From an uncultured Prevotella sp. (lineage in GTDB: Bacteria; Bacteroidota; Bacteroidia; Bacteroidales; Bacteroidaceae): a stretch of 64,000 nt of DNA. Shown one piece after another: positions 1 through 8,457 of the stretch; within the stretch, counting starts at the first letter, position 1, and each line of letters starts with the position of its first letter. The translations under genes and the position numbers were made by a program. Where the stretch lies: the NCBI GenBank assembly GCA_900315545.1, contig OMZM01000001.1, positions 62,001 through 126,000 on the forward strand. Reading direction: 5' to 3'. Below the pieces are notes generated by a model. That model saw only the letters and a program-made list of their open reading frames with translations. It ran no database searches and was not told the DNA's origin.

Positions 1-661
1 TAGCTGCTTTGTCATCAAAATATTGTGAATTATAGCTCACAAATGCGAGTTTACCATCTATTGAGAAACAGTCTGTATCAGATGAACATCCTACTTTTTC
101 AATAAACTCCTCTATTATAATCTTTTTTGAAAATGAATGCAAAAAAGCACTATCTATTGCTTTCGAAAGCTGTTCTTTATTCTCAACTTTTGTTACACCT
201 TTTGAGCCTGCTGAATCAGTCGGTTTTACTATAATTGGATATTCCATGCAAGATATTCCTATAAGTGCTTCTTCTTTTGAAGAAAAGCTCTTTGCTTTTG
301 GAACATTAAACCCATTTTCAGAAAGAAAAGAACGAAACTTATCTTTGTTTTGTAAAATTTCTATAGACTCGAATTGACCAAAAGAAGGAAGGTTCATTTT
401 GTTTTGAACATATGAAGCCGAAACTACTCCAGGATCTACACCGAATGACATTATCCCATCTATCTTCTTTTCTTGTGCAATATTTAAGACCGCCTCTTTG
501 TCAATAATGCTCACATTAACATATTCATCAGAATATTTATGAGCAATATTGTCAGGAACATTATCTGCCGTTATAACATAATATCCCTGTTCATGTGCAG
601 ACTTTATCACAGGTAATAGATACCTGATACCGCCAAGTAACATCAATCTCTTTTGTTTCAT
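1..661 (-). CDS. ATP-grasp domain protein (partial, C-terminus beyond window)
   Basis: The N-terminal 220 residues are visible; the rest lies beyond position 1. It starts MKQKRLMLLGG, a Rossmann-like pre-ATP-grasp fold (about 1-105). A glycine-rich ATP-binding segment follows, with KPTDSAGSKG at residues 146-155 and EEFIE at 184-188. These are typical of carbamoyl-phosphate-synthase-like or amino-acid/sugar ligase ATP-grasp enzymes that form an amide or peptide-like bond using ATP. It is the last visible gene of the leftward operon behind the UpxY-type regulator and an aminotransferase, so a role in modifying a surface polysaccharide sugar is likely. The substrate cannot be told from this fragment. 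Confidence 0.8.
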   Translation of the reverse strand, partial: MKQKRLMLLGGIRYLLPVIKSAHEQGYYVITADNVPDNIAHKYSDEYVNVSIIDKEAVLNIAQEKKIDGIMSFGVDPGVVSASYVQNKMNLPSFGQFESIEILQNKDKFRSFLSENGFNVPKAKSFSSKEEALIGISCMEYPIIVKPTDSAGSKGVTKVENKEQLSKAIDSAFLHSFSKKIIIEEFIEKVGCSSDTDCFSIDGKLAFVSYNSQYFDDKAA

Positions 662-842
662 TTCTCTTATATTCTACAATAATAATATGCCTCTATCTTC
701 CAGTCGTCTATACTGCGGGATTGAGTGGAGAAATTTACTCCGACACCATTTTGTATATCAAACGTGTCTTGTCTATATAAACGTAGTTCTCACGACGTAT
801 CTTCTTGAAGTCCTGTATGCCTATGGGATATTTCATCTACTG

Positions 843-1958
843 TTATCTTTTCATGATGCATGTTATGACTCTGTCGAGGTCTTCGTCTGACAGTTCATGG
901 TGCATCGGCAGGCATATTACTTCGTTTGCCATCTTGGTTGCCACTGGCAGATTGTCTGGGCGCGCACTGTCTAAGCCACGATATGTGGAGAACTGACTTA
1001 TCAGCGGATAGAAATATCTTCTGCCCAAAATGCCCTGTTCGCGCATCTTGAAATATAGTTCGTCGCGCGTCATGCCGTATTTTCTTGCATCTACAAAGAT
1101 GGGGAAATAGCTGTAGTTATGCTTTACGCCTGGCAGGTCGTTCCAATATTCTATTCCTTCTATGTCTTTCAGTGCCTCTCGATATCTTATTGCCACTTTA
1201 TGACGTGCTTCTATTGACTTGTCTACTTGCTGCAAGTTTAGCAGTCCGAAGGCACTGCGTATCTCGTCCATCTTGCTGTTAATACCTGGTCCTACAACTT
1301 CCGTTTCGCCTGCAAAGCCGAAGTTCTTCAAGTAGTCGACGCGCTGCTTTGTCTTAGCATCATGCATGACCATTGCGCCACCTTCTACGGTGTTGTAGAC
1401 CTTTGTTGCATGGAAACTGAGTGTAGACATGTCGCCGGCATTCATGATGCTTTCTCCATCTACTTCCACTCCGAAAGCATGTGCCGCATCGTAGATTACT
1501 TTTAAGCCATATTTGTCAGCAATGTCCTGTATTGCCTTTATGTTACAAGGTTTTCCATATACATGCACCGGCATGATGGCTGTTGTCTTCGACGTTATGG
1601 CTGCCTCTATCTTGGCAGGATCAATGCATCCCGTTGCCCATTCTATGTCAACGAACACAGGTTTTATTCCGTTCCACCACAGCGAATGTGTCGTAGCCAC
1701 GAAGCTGTATGGTGTCGTTATCACTTCACCTGAGATTCGCAACGCCTGCAAAGCAGTGATAAGCGGCAGCGTTCCGTTTGTGAAAAGACTGACATACGGC
1801 ACTTTCAGATAATCTGCCAATGCCTTTTCCAGTCGCTGATGGTATTCTCCATTGTTGGTTATCCACTTCTTATTCCATATATCACGGAGCATCCCGTTCA
1901 GCTCGTCGAGATCTGGAAGCAGCGGACTTGTTACGGTGAGAATTTTATTATCTTGCAT
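843..1958 (-). CDS. DegT/DnrJ/EryC1/StrS family PLP-dependent sugar aminotransferase
   Basis: 371 residues, the usual length for this fold-type I family. It transfers an amino group (usually from glutamate) to a nucleotide-linked keto sugar to make amino sugars for O-antigen or capsule. Visible hallmarks are YDAAHAFG (residues 156-163, Asp contacting the PLP pyridine nitrogen) and SFHATKVYNTVEGG with the Schiff-base lysine at K186. The region around residues 128-137 (IMPVHVYGKP) is also typical. It sits between the DUF1919 gene and the ATP-grasp gene on the same strand, as one polysaccharide operon. The exact nucleotide sugar is unknown. Confidence 0.9.
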   Translation of the reverse strand: MQDNKILTVTSPLLPDLDELNGMLRDIWNKKWITNNGEYHQRLEKALADYLKVPYVSLFTNGTLPLITALQALRISGEVITTPYSFVATTHSLWWNGIKPVFVDIEWATGCIDPAKIEAAITSKTTAIMPVHVYGKPCNIKAIQDIADKYGLKVIYDAAHAFGVEVDGESIMNAGDMSTLSFHATKVYNTVEGGAMVMHDAKTKQRVDYLKNFGFAGETEVVGPGINSKMDEIRSAFGLLNLQQVDKSIEARHKVAIRYREALKDIEGIEYWNDLPGVKHNYSYFPIFVDARKYGMTRDELYFKMREQGILGRRYFYPLISQFSTYRGLDSARPDNLPVATKMANEVICLPMHHELSDEDLDRVITCIMKR

Positions 1959-1989
1959 TTGAATTTGTACAGTTATAATTAAGCGTTAC

Positions 1990-2646
1990 TTAATTCTCTA
2001 CATAATTATCATTAAGCCACTTTAGAAAATCGAAATCGTCATAATAGCGACGTCCCAATATCTGTCCTTTTACATAGTCTGACACAACAAGACAATGGTT
2101 GTATTCCTCAAATCCTCTTATATAGTGCGCGCTCTTTATCTCAGGGTATGGTTTATGTGTAAGTATTACCTTGTTCTTGTATGGCAGAGCGTCGAACTCA
2201 CGCATCAGTTCCATTGTACAGTCATCTTTCTCTGTGAGTATATAAAACATGTTATCTTTAACCATTCTCTTTCTGCCTATTCTCCAAAATGAGCGAGCCT
2301 GTTTTTCCGATTTATAATGTGCAAAATAATATTTTATATCATCAATTTTTGCAATAGGATATTTATATACTGAATCAGAAACAAACTCTAAAGGTTCATT
2401 CATATAATGATCAAAATCTTTCAGCATTTTTATAAAGTCTGACGTAGTAATACCACCATTAAAAAACGGAGTGTTAAAATCTACACATAAGTCACTACAT
2501 ATAAAACCTGCCATACAATTATCTGTTACAATCGTAAACTCTTTATTCTTCAGCTTCTTGCGTTTCATTTTCCATATCAGTTTGCGGAAACGCGTGTTTA
2601 TTGCTAAAAAATATTTGCTGTTGGGATTATTCCAGAAAAAAATCAT
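1990..2646 (-). CDS. DUF1919 family protein (polysaccharide locus)
   Basis: 218 residues without membrane segment or signal peptide. The sequence FTIVTDNCMAGFICSDL followed by NTPFFNGGI and FIKMLKDF matches the DUF1919 family, found almost only in exopolysaccharide and capsule clusters. No catalytic role is established for the family. A basic N-terminus (FRKLIWKMKRKKLKNKEF) precedes the domain. The gene lies 31 bp upstream of the aminotransferase and 109 bp downstream of the antiterminator, which supports a shared transcript. A function as a transferase or phosphate-group modifier has been suggested for the family but nothing here proves it. Confidence 0.75.
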   Translation of the reverse strand: MIFFWNNPNSKYFLAINTRFRKLIWKMKRKKLKNKEFTIVTDNCMAGFICSDLCVDFNTPFFNGGITTSDFIKMLKDFDHYMNEPLEFVSDSVYKYPIAKIDDIKYYFAHYKSEKQARSFWRIGRKRMVKDNMFYILTEKDDCTMELMREFDALPYKNKVILTHKPYPEIKSAHYIRGFEEYNHCLVVSDYVKGQILGRRYYDDFDFLKWLNDNYVEN

Positions 2647-2755
2647 ATGATTTTGTTACTTATATTTCGCTTGTTTGATTTCTGCGACACTGTGTTTGCC
2701 CTTATTTTGTCTCAGCAAACAGAACTGCCTAATGCCTTCTATGTAATCTTAGCTG

Positions 2756-3370
2756 CTAATCTTTGGCGTTTGCGCGTTCGATATCTTCTATCGATACTCT
2801 CACGACGGCGCAGCCGAGTATATTGAGGTCAGCCATGACGTAGGTTGCGTCGCTTGTTTCGCAGACATTGCCCTCGAGTCCTTTCAGCGAGCCTCTCACT
2901 ACCCTGATGCGTTCGCCTTTCTTCAGTGGGCTGTCGATGAACGACACCGGCTGTTCTGAGTTGTAGAGCATGAACTTCAGCGTGTTCATCTCCTTGTCGG
3001 GTATTGTTGCTATAGGGTGCCGTCCGAAGTTGTTGACCTTTCCCAGACGGTTGGTCATGAAGCGGTTGATGAATGGCTCCTTGACAAGTTGCAGGCGTTG
3101 CTGCTCTGTTGTCTTTATGAATACTATGGTGCTTATCACTACTCGTTCGATGTTTTTTCTCTGTCCGTTTTTCCACTGCCGCAGTTCGTTTTGTGTTGCC
3201 ACGTAGCATTCATAGCCCATTTGCTCGAGTTTCTCGCGGCATGCTTTCTCGGTATTTCGCCGCACCACAGCTACATACCAGTTGCGTTTTGGTACGCCTA
3301 CGGCGTTGTCAACATCGGTTGCTGACATGACATGTGTGTTGGATTTTTCTTTCGCGGACAATGGCTTCAT
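2756..3370 (-). CDS. UpxY/NusG-family polysaccharide transcription antiterminator
   Basis: 204 residues. After a 30-residue N-terminal tail comes a NusG N-terminal (NGN) domain starting RNWYVAVVRRNTEKACREKL. A KOW-like segment follows near residues 145-165 (LKKGERIRVVRGSLKGLEG). In Bacteroides, UpxY proteins are encoded first in each capsule operon and let RNA polymerase read through the untranslated leader of that operon; this gene is likewise first in a leftward polysaccharide operon. A -7 box lies at 3442-3449, leaving a leader of about 65 nt before the ATG. No UpxZ partner gene is visible directly downstream. Confidence 0.88.
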   Translation of the reverse strand: MKPLSAKEKSNTHVMSATDVDNAVGVPKRNWYVAVVRRNTEKACREKLEQMGYECYVATQNELRQWKNGQRKNIERVVISTIVFIKTTEQQRLQLVKEPFINRFMTNRLGKVNNFGRHPIATIPDKEMNTLKFMLYNSEQPVSFIDSPLKKGERIRVVRGSLKGLEGNVCETSDATYVMADLNILGCAVVRVSIEDIERANAKD

Positions 3371-3441
3371 AGTCTTATCCTTACGAGTAATGCTATTTTC
3401 AGGTTGCTTCCTTTTTTGTAAAAGGACATAATACTGCGGTG

Positions 3442-3449
3442 CAAAGATA
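3442..3449 (-). promoter_or_regulatory. -7 box of the upxY operon promoter
   Basis: On the minus strand this reads TATCTTTG, the Bacteroidetes -7 consensus TAnnTTTG. Transcription would begin about 6 nt further left, giving a short leader with a small CCTTTT/AAAAGG hairpin before the antiterminator gene. I saw no inverted repeats around it that would mark an invertible promoter. The rest of the 3371-3714 gap holds only the terminator at 3628-3674. Confidence 0.6.
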
Positions 3450-3627
3450 GTTGTTTTTTTTAATATTACGAATTTTTAAGGTGCTATTTTACATTTTTGT
3501 GTCAATTATTTTCGGTATTCAAATAAACTTCATTAGTCAATTTTACACTTATTTAACTCTACATGAGCCTATTAGCTGCCTGTTTTTCTGTTGTTGCCGG
3601 CTGTTGCGTTGCGTGCCGACACAGCAA

Positions 3628-3674
3628 AACCGACAGCATTCAGGCGTTTTAAACGTGCCTGCTTGCTGTCGGTT
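3628..3674. terminator. Long hairpin terminator after pepT
   Basis: The arms AACCGACAGCA (3628-3638) and TGCTGTCGGTT (3664-3674) pair perfectly. An inner CAGGC/GCCTG extension continues the stem. On the minus strand the hairpin runs into GGTTTTGC, so it can end pepT transcription. Confidence 0.7.
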
Positions 3675-3714
3675 GGCGCTGTTGTTTGGTGTGTCTGTAT
3701 TTTCCTGTGCCTGC

Positions 3715-4938
3715 TTAGTCGTTGTATTTTGCGGTAAGCTGGCATATCTTTATGATGACTTTCATCACCTTTTCCATTACCTGTATCGATACGAACTCGT
3801 ATGGTCCGTGAAAGTTCACGCCGCCTGCGAAGATGTTCGGGCATGGCAGTCCCTTGAACGAGAGCTGTGCTCCGTCTGTTCCTCCTCGTATCGGCTTGAC
3901 GCGCGGCGGCACGTCGCATTCCTGCATTGCCTTGACTACGAGGTCAATGACGTGCATGCACGGGTCTATTTTCTCCTTCATGTTGTAGTATTGGTCTTTC
4001 ACTTCTATCGTGCAGGTGCCTTCGCCGTACTTCTCGTTTATCTTGTCGGCGCATTTCTTTATCAGTGCCTTGCGGTCTTCAAACTTGTCGCGGTCGTGGT
4101 CGCGGATGATGTATGACAGCTGTGCTGCCTCGCATGATGACTTGAAGCCTATCAGGTGGAAGAATCCCTCGTAGCCTTCGGTTGTTTCCGGAGTCTGGTC
4201 TGCCGGCAGCAGCTGTGCGAACTCCATTCCCACGAGGCTTGCGTTTATCATTTTTCCCTTTGCGTATCCCGGATGCACGCTTACGCCCTTGATGCTGACC
4301 TTTGCCGATGCGGCGTTGAAGTTCTCGTATTCGAGTTCTCCCAAATCGCCTCCGTCGATGGTGTAAGCCCACTCGCAGCCGAACTTCTCTACGTCGAAGT
4401 GGTGTGCGCCCATGCCTATTTCCTCGTCGGGGTTGAATGCCACGCGTATGTCTCCATGCTCTATTTCCTTATGGTCGCGCAGATAGCACACTGCCTGCAT
4501 TATTTCGGCTATACCAGCCTTGTCGTCGGCGCCGAGCAGCGTTGTTCCGTCGGTAACGATAAGGTCTTCGCCGACGTGCTGCAACAGCTCCGGAAACTTC
4601 TTCGGCGACGAGATGATTCCTGGCGACAGCTCTATGTCGTTGCCGTCGTAGTTGCTTACTATGCGTGCCTTGATGTCGGCTCCGCTGCAGTCGGGCGACG
4701 TATCGTAGTGCGAGATAAATCCTATTGTCGGGATGTTTTTCTTTGTATTGGCTTTCAGCGTGCCGTAGATGTAGCCTTGCTCGTCCATCTCTACGTCTTC
4801 GAGTCCTTCGCGCTCCATTTCTTCTTTCAGGTATTTTGCGAAGATGAGCTGTTTCGGCGTGCTTGGCACGGTCTGTGATTCTTCACTCGACTGTGTGTCG
4901 AATTTGGTGTAGTTTAAAAATCTTTCTGATAGTTCCAT
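3715..4938 (-). CDS. pepT: Peptidase T (tripeptide aminopeptidase)
   Basis: 407 residues from the chosen start [13 protein letters not shown], almost the length of E. coli PepT (408). An upstream in-frame Met at 4974 adds 12 unlikely residues. It is a cytoplasmic M20-family dizinc enzyme that removes the N-terminal residue from tripeptides. Metal ligands and motifs are visible: [38 protein letters not shown] and [19 protein letters not shown]. The gene stands alone between the polysaccharide operon and the MNT/HEPN pair, with its own terminator downstream. Confidence 0.95.
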   Translation of the reverse strand: MELSERFLNYTKFDTQSSEESQTVPSTPKQLIFAKYLKEEMEREGLEDVEMDEQGYIYGTLKANTKKNIPTIGFISHYDTSPDCSGADIKARIVSNYDGNDIELSPGIISSPKKFPELLQHVGEDLIVTDGTTLLGADDKAGIAEIMQAVCYLRDHKEIEHGDIRVAFNPDEEIGMGAHHFDVEKFGCEWAYTIDGGDLGELEYENFNAASAKVSIKGVSVHPGYAKGKMINASLVGMEFAQLLPADQTPETTEGYEGFFHLIGFKSSCEAAQLSYIIRDHDRDKFEDRKALIKKCADKINEKYGEGTCTIEVKDQYYNMKEKIDPCMHVIDLVVKAMQECDVPPRVKPIRGGTDGAQLSFKGLPCPNIFAGGVNFHGPYEFVSIQVMEKVMKVIIKICQLTAKYND

Positions 4939-5076
4939 ATTGTCTTTTTGTTTGCTTGTTTTTCTAATTTGCAAATATACGGTTTTTACTTGACAGGTGC
5001 AGCCGTCATTGTTACTCTTGTCTCTGCTGGCAAATTACGTATGATATAATAAAACTTTCGCTTCATCTAAACATTT

Positions 5077-5397
5077 CTATACCATTATGCCTGTTTTCAT
5101 AACGTCGTCGTAGAGAGGCGACCAGTGTTTGTCCGACATAAGGACAGGCTCAATAAGCAAGCTTACCTTGTCTACATCCATGCCAAGTGCTACGGACAAA
5201 TCATACCATTGGTCATCTGCGATTTCCGGCACGATGACTGCAACGTCTATATCGCTCCATTTGTTCGGGTTTCCTTTTGAGTAAGAGCCGTACATCATCA
5301 CCTTCACATTGCCGTCAAAGCGAGGTGAGATTACTTTTTTGTATTCTCTGACGAGCTGTAGGGCTTCATTGCGAGTAAGCACTTTTTGAGAATCCAT
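5077..5397 (-). CDS. MNT-type minimal nucleotidyltransferase
   Basis: 106 residues. It has the nucleotidyltransferase signature GSYSKGNPNKWSDIDVAVIV, meaning GS followed by the D-x-D metal site. It is the partner of the overlapping upstream HEPN gene. In HEPN/MNT toxin-antitoxin pairs the MNT protein AMPylates and silences the HEPN RNase. The start MDSQKVLTRNEA at 5397 gives a 67-bp overlap with the HEPN gene. The next Met codons fall inside the GSY motif, so a later start is unlikely. It ends 138 bp before the pepT start codon. Whether this pair acts as a toxin-antitoxin module is inference. Confidence 0.8.
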   Translation of the reverse strand: MDSQKVLTRNEALQLVREYKKVISPRFDGNVKVMMYGSYSKGNPNKWSDIDVAVIVPEIADDQWYDLSVALGMDVDKVSLLIEPVLMSDKHWSPLYDDVMKTGIMV

Positions 5398-5768
5398 TCT
5401 TTCATCTGTTTTGTTTGTTCGACAATATCTCCGGTTATATCTTCATTCAACGTATTTGCCACGCTTCGTTTATAACTTGGGTAGCGAGCTTCTATATTCA
5501 TTGGGCGAATTCTTTCCAGGAAGTAACGTTGTTCAGGAGTCATCTCCTTATACAATCCACATAGTTCTGCAAGCCGCTTGTGCTCGTGTATATATGGTGG
5601 CACTTCCTCGTTGGTTGCCGTCCAATATGCTTTTAGCATCTTCTCTATTACCTGATGGCACATAAATGCAGAGTAGAGCCAACGACCGCTTTTGAAAAGG
5701 AATTCTCCCAAGTCGAGGTCTTCGTCAACAATATCTAACCAATATTTAACTTTCTCTTCTCTTGTCAT
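5331..5768 (-). CDS. HEPN domain protein, partner of MNT
   Basis: 145 residues, all-helical, resembling the HEPN family (Pfam PF05168). The core is SAFMCHQVIEKMLKAYW (about 33-49), followed by HEHKRLAELC and the ARYPSYKRS segment typical of this family. The catalytic Rx4-6H motif of RNase HEPN toxins is not obvious, so it may not be an active RNase. It overlaps the MNT gene by 67 bp and must be cotranscribed and probably translationally coupled with it. A good promoter lies just upstream at 5794-5825. Confidence 0.75.
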   Translation of the reverse strand: MTREEKVKYWLDIVDEDLDLGEFLFKSGRWLYSAFMCHQVIEKMLKAYWTATNEEVPPYIHEHKRLAELCGLYKEMTPEQRYFLERIRPMNIEARYPSYKRSVANTLNEDITGDIVEQTKQMKEWILKKCLLAMKPYSSSENTKK

Positions 5769-5793
5769 CTATGGCCTATACTTTCTCTGATTG

Positions 5794-5825
5794 CAAAGAT
5801 ATAGATTATTTTTTATTCCACAAAG
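5794..5825 (-). promoter_or_regulatory. Promoter of the HEPN-MNT operon
   Basis: On the minus strand a -33 CTTTG (5821-5825) is separated by 19 bp from a -7 TATCTTTG (5794-5801), which is the classic Bacteroidetes spacing. The predicted leader is about 20 nt. Confidence 0.65.
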
Positions 5826-5883
5826 AAAAAGCAAAGTTTTTATAAAAAGAAGTATTTGCTTATGTTTTTCGTGTCGGAATGTT

Positions 5884-6336
5884 AATCATTTTTTGTCCGT
5901 TTAGTGTCGCGAGAATGCCCGCGAAAGTCGTTTCGGAAATCAAAGGGACAAAATATGCCCAAAATTCAAACACTTACATAACCATCTGACAGTCAGTTTG
6001 TTATCGCATAATATAGCGTTTGTGCGCACGAATTGTATATGTTAAAATTGTCAAACAGTATGTTTGAGATTGTCAAACACACTGTTTGAGGATGTCAGAC
6101 ATAGTGTTTGGGGCTCTCTGACACTGTGTCTGACATGGTAAAATTAGCCAAAAAGCACCCTCAAAGATACTCTTTGACAATTTTAACAGTTAGCGCCGGA
6201 CTGATAATTAACGTAGATTAACACTTTCAGCGACTGTTCCGATTCTATTTGAACGATTTTTGTCTGTCAAAATTTTTCAGCAAATTTCTGTCAAAAAGAA
6301 AAACCGTGCGAGTTTGGCACGGTTTTTGCTGTGAGT
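5884..6336 (+). repeat. Intergenic structured repeat, copy A
   Basis: First of six copies of a non-coding repeat of about 450 bp. The left part contains the conserved stretch GTCGCGAGAATGCCCGCGAA. The core at 6040-6188 is bounded by TGTTAAAATTG and CAATTTTAACA. Inside are palindromic 17-mers starting at 6051, 6073, 6095, 6117 and 6161, with a degenerate slot at 6139, all in a strict 22-bp register. The right part ends with a GC-rich hairpin at 6299-6327. It lies between the 5' end of the HEPN gene and the 3' end of plsC. No convincing protein is encoded, and no terminal inverted repeats or target duplication is seen around the whole unit. Confidence 0.9.
6299..6329. terminator. Hairpin terminator at the right end of repeat A
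   Basis: AAAAACCGTGC (6299-6309) and GCACGGTTTTT (6317-6327) form an 11-bp perfect stem around a 7-nt loop. It has T-runs on both strands, so it can serve the repeat transcript and the leftward plsC operon alike. The hairpin arm GGCACGGTTTTTG also occurs in copies B, C and E, where the opposite arm is decayed. Confidence 0.75.
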
Positions 6337-6474
6337 CGGAAACAGCACCCTAAATTACGTTCCGACTATACTTTTTTATATACTTGTCTATACCTTATTA
6401 TATATAGGCATCTGTCGGCGGCGACGGAATTGCTCATGCAGACTGCCGCTGCCTGTCTGCGACTTTCGTCATGC

Positions 6475-7200
6475 TTATGCCTTCAGCGACTTTTCTATAG
6501 CCTCGTAGCTCATCTTCATTGTCTGCTGCACGTTCTCGGCGCCCTGCCCTGTCGGCATTATGGGCTTGTGGATGGTCAGCGTCAGCGGATGCCACGTTAT
6601 GAAGTGTCCGTCGCGCTGTCGCGGCAGCACCTTGAACGAGCCGTTGATTGTCAGCGGTACTATGGGCAACTGCAACTCGTCTGCCAGCATGAAGGCGCCA
6701 CGCTGAAAGCGCGACATGCTGCCCGTCCTGCTGCGCGAGCCTTCGGGAAAGACCACCACCGACATGCCGCCGCGCAGAATGGTGCGCGCACGCTCGTAGG
6801 TCTGCTTCACCTTGCCGGGCGAACTCTTGTCTACGAAGATGTGGCGGGCATACTCGCAGGCGATGCCTACGAAGGGCACCTTGCGCAAAGCCTGCTTCAT
6901 GAGCCACTTGAAGTTGCGCCCCAGATAGCCGTAGATGATGAATATGTCGAAGGCGCCCTGATGGTTGGCTACGAAAACATAGCTCTGTCCGTCTCTCAGA
7001 TGCTCGCGCCCCTCCACCCGCATGGGCAGCAGCAGCGAGCGTATGGTCAGTTTCGACCACAGCCTGCCTGGATGATAGCCGAAGAAGTTTACTGCTCCAA
7101 GTGCGCATCCAAGCGCCGTAACCGTTGCCGTCAGCATGGTCGACAGCAGAAACAGCGGCATGCATATCAGCAACTGGTATGTTCGGTATAAGTATTTCAT
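6475..7200 (-). CDS. plsC: 1-acyl-sn-glycerol-3-phosphate acyltransferase
   Basis: 241 residues. It makes phosphatidic acid from lysophosphatidic acid at the inner face of the cytoplasmic membrane. The N-terminus is hydrophobic (about residues 10-40). The acyltransferase motifs are NHQGAFD (H80-x4-D85), FPEGSRSRTG (151-160) and VPLTINGS. It lies 13 bp downstream of the metallophosphoesterase gene and is the last gene of the pyrC-led leftward operon. Length and motifs are ordinary for PlsC; a role as a related ornithine-lipid acyltransferase cannot be excluded. Confidence 0.9.
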   Translation of the reverse strand: MKYLYRTYQLLICMPLFLLSTMLTATVTALGCALGAVNFFGYHPGRLWSKLTIRSLLLPMRVEGREHLRDGQSYVFVANHQGAFDIFIIYGYLGRNFKWLMKQALRKVPFVGIACEYARHIFVDKSSPGKVKQTYERARTILRGGMSVVVFPEGSRSRTGSMSRFQRGAFMLADELQLPIVPLTINGSFKVLPRQRDGHFITWHPLTLTIHKPIMPTGQGAENVQQTMKMSYEAIEKSLKA

Positions 7201-7213
7201 ATAGGTTCTCCTT

Positions 7214-8404
7214 TTATTTCTTTCTCAACGTGATGACAACTATCTCTCCCGGCATTCCGAAGCGCATCGGCACGAGCCCTCCAACGCCCGACGTAACATA
7301 GAGGGCACGGTCGCCTTCCCAATACAGACCGGCATCTTCTGCGTATGTGAAGCGTGTCAGCCGCAGCCCAAAGAGGTTTACCTGTCCGCCATGCGTATGT
7401 CCGCTGAGCGTCAACTGAGCCTTCGTTTCAGGCAGGATGAGGTCGCGCCATGCCGTAGGCGTATGCTCCACCATGACGACAAAGGCATTGTCGGCTATGC
7501 CGCTGAGGGCTTTCTTCGTGTCGCCGCGCTGCGGAAAGCGCTTGCGTTCGCTGTCGGTCTTAGGCTCCTTGCCGTGATTTTCGAGTCCGGCAATGACTAT
7601 CGAGTCGCCATTCCGGCTTATTACGCAGCGGTCGTTCATAAGCAGTGTCCAGCCCATCTGCCGCTCTATGCTCTGCAACTCCCTCTCGTTGGCGGCACTT
7701 TCCACCTCGCCTGCATCGGAATAGGCTGAGTAGTCGTGGTTGCCAAGCACGCTGTACACTCCGTCGGCAGCTTTCAGCGAACTGAGCAGAAAACGGTGCT
7801 CATACAGCTCCTGCGGCTCTACGTTCTGCAAGTCGCCTGCAAAGACAATCACATCGGCATGCTGCGCGTTTATCGAGTCTACTGCCCGTGCCAGAATGTC
7901 CTGCCTCTTGCCCGACAGCGTACCTACATGCAGGTCTGAAACGAGCGCTATGCGGTAGCCGTCGAAGGCAGCCGGCAGCGAGTCGAAGGCTATATCCACC
8001 TCCTTCACTTTCAGCTTCCTGATGCCTGAGGTACTGCCCACGACTACGACATATATGCAGTATATCGCCAGCAGCAAACCACACAGGTTGCCCCAGTTGC
8101 GGTTGCTCTTGCGCAGACGGCACACCAGCATGCCGAGAAACGAGCACAGGGCATAGACTGCCTTAGGCGCCACGATGATGCCGAAAAGCAGCAGGTAGAG
8201 CTCCACCAGCGACTGGTTGCCCGACACAAAACCGTCTCTCGATGCCAGATATACGGCAAACGCCAGCATGGCTGCTGCCGGAAGAAACCACAAAACGCCT
8301 TTCCACCACGCGTAACTGCGTCTGCGGCGGATGTAGCGCAGGTATATGTATAGGTCTGGAACTATCGTCAGAAAAAGGAAAAATATTATGTATTTTGCTA
8401 TCAT
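7214..8404 (-). CDS. Membrane-anchored calcineurin-like metallophosphoesterase
   Basis: 396 residues. The first 130 residues carry three to four hydrophobic segments. A calcineurin-type domain follows with the full metal-binding set: VSDLHVGT, AGDLQN, LGNHDYS, VEHTP and SGHTHGGQVN. This architecture matches the YkuE/YaeI-like branch of phosphoesterases. YaeI-type relatives act on lipid headgroups such as UDP-diacylglucosamine or cardiolipin precursors, so its position directly upstream of plsC fits lipid metabolism, but the substrate is not shown by the sequence. It is 53 bp downstream of pyrC. Confidence 0.85.
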   Translation of the reverse strand: MIAKYIIFFLFLTIVPDLYIYLRYIRRRRSYAWWKGVLWFLPAAAMLAFAVYLASRDGFVSGNQSLVELYLLLFGIIVAPKAVYALCSFLGMLVCRLRKSNRNWGNLCGLLLAIYCIYVVVVGSTSGIRKLKVKEVDIAFDSLPAAFDGYRIALVSDLHVGTLSGKRQDILARAVDSINAQHADVIVFAGDLQNVEPQELYEHRFLLSSLKAADGVYSVLGNHDYSAYSDAGEVESAANERELQSIERQMGWTLLMNDRCVISRNGDSIVIAGLENHGKEPKTDSERKRFPQRGDTKKALSGIADNAFVVMVEHTPTAWRDLILPETKAQLTLSGHTHGGQVNLFGLRLTRFTYAEDAGLYWEGDRALYVTSGVGGLVPMRFGMPGEIVVITLRKK

Positions 8405-8457
8405 TGTCCTATGTTATTCTACAGTTTTCTTTCATTTTTCAGCCTTTTCCGTTGCCG

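Noticed and set aside
3371-3627. Invertible promoter for the polysaccharide operon
   Set aside because: No pair of inverted repeats flanking the -7 box was found in the gap.
3451-4116. Long antisense frames over pepT, menD, lysS and other genes
   Set aside because: They are shadows of well-recognised genes on the other strand, with biased composition and no motifs.
6051-6177. Repeat array considered as a CRISPR
   Set aside because: The repeated units are palindromes separated by only 5 nt, there are no unique spacers, and no cas genes are present.
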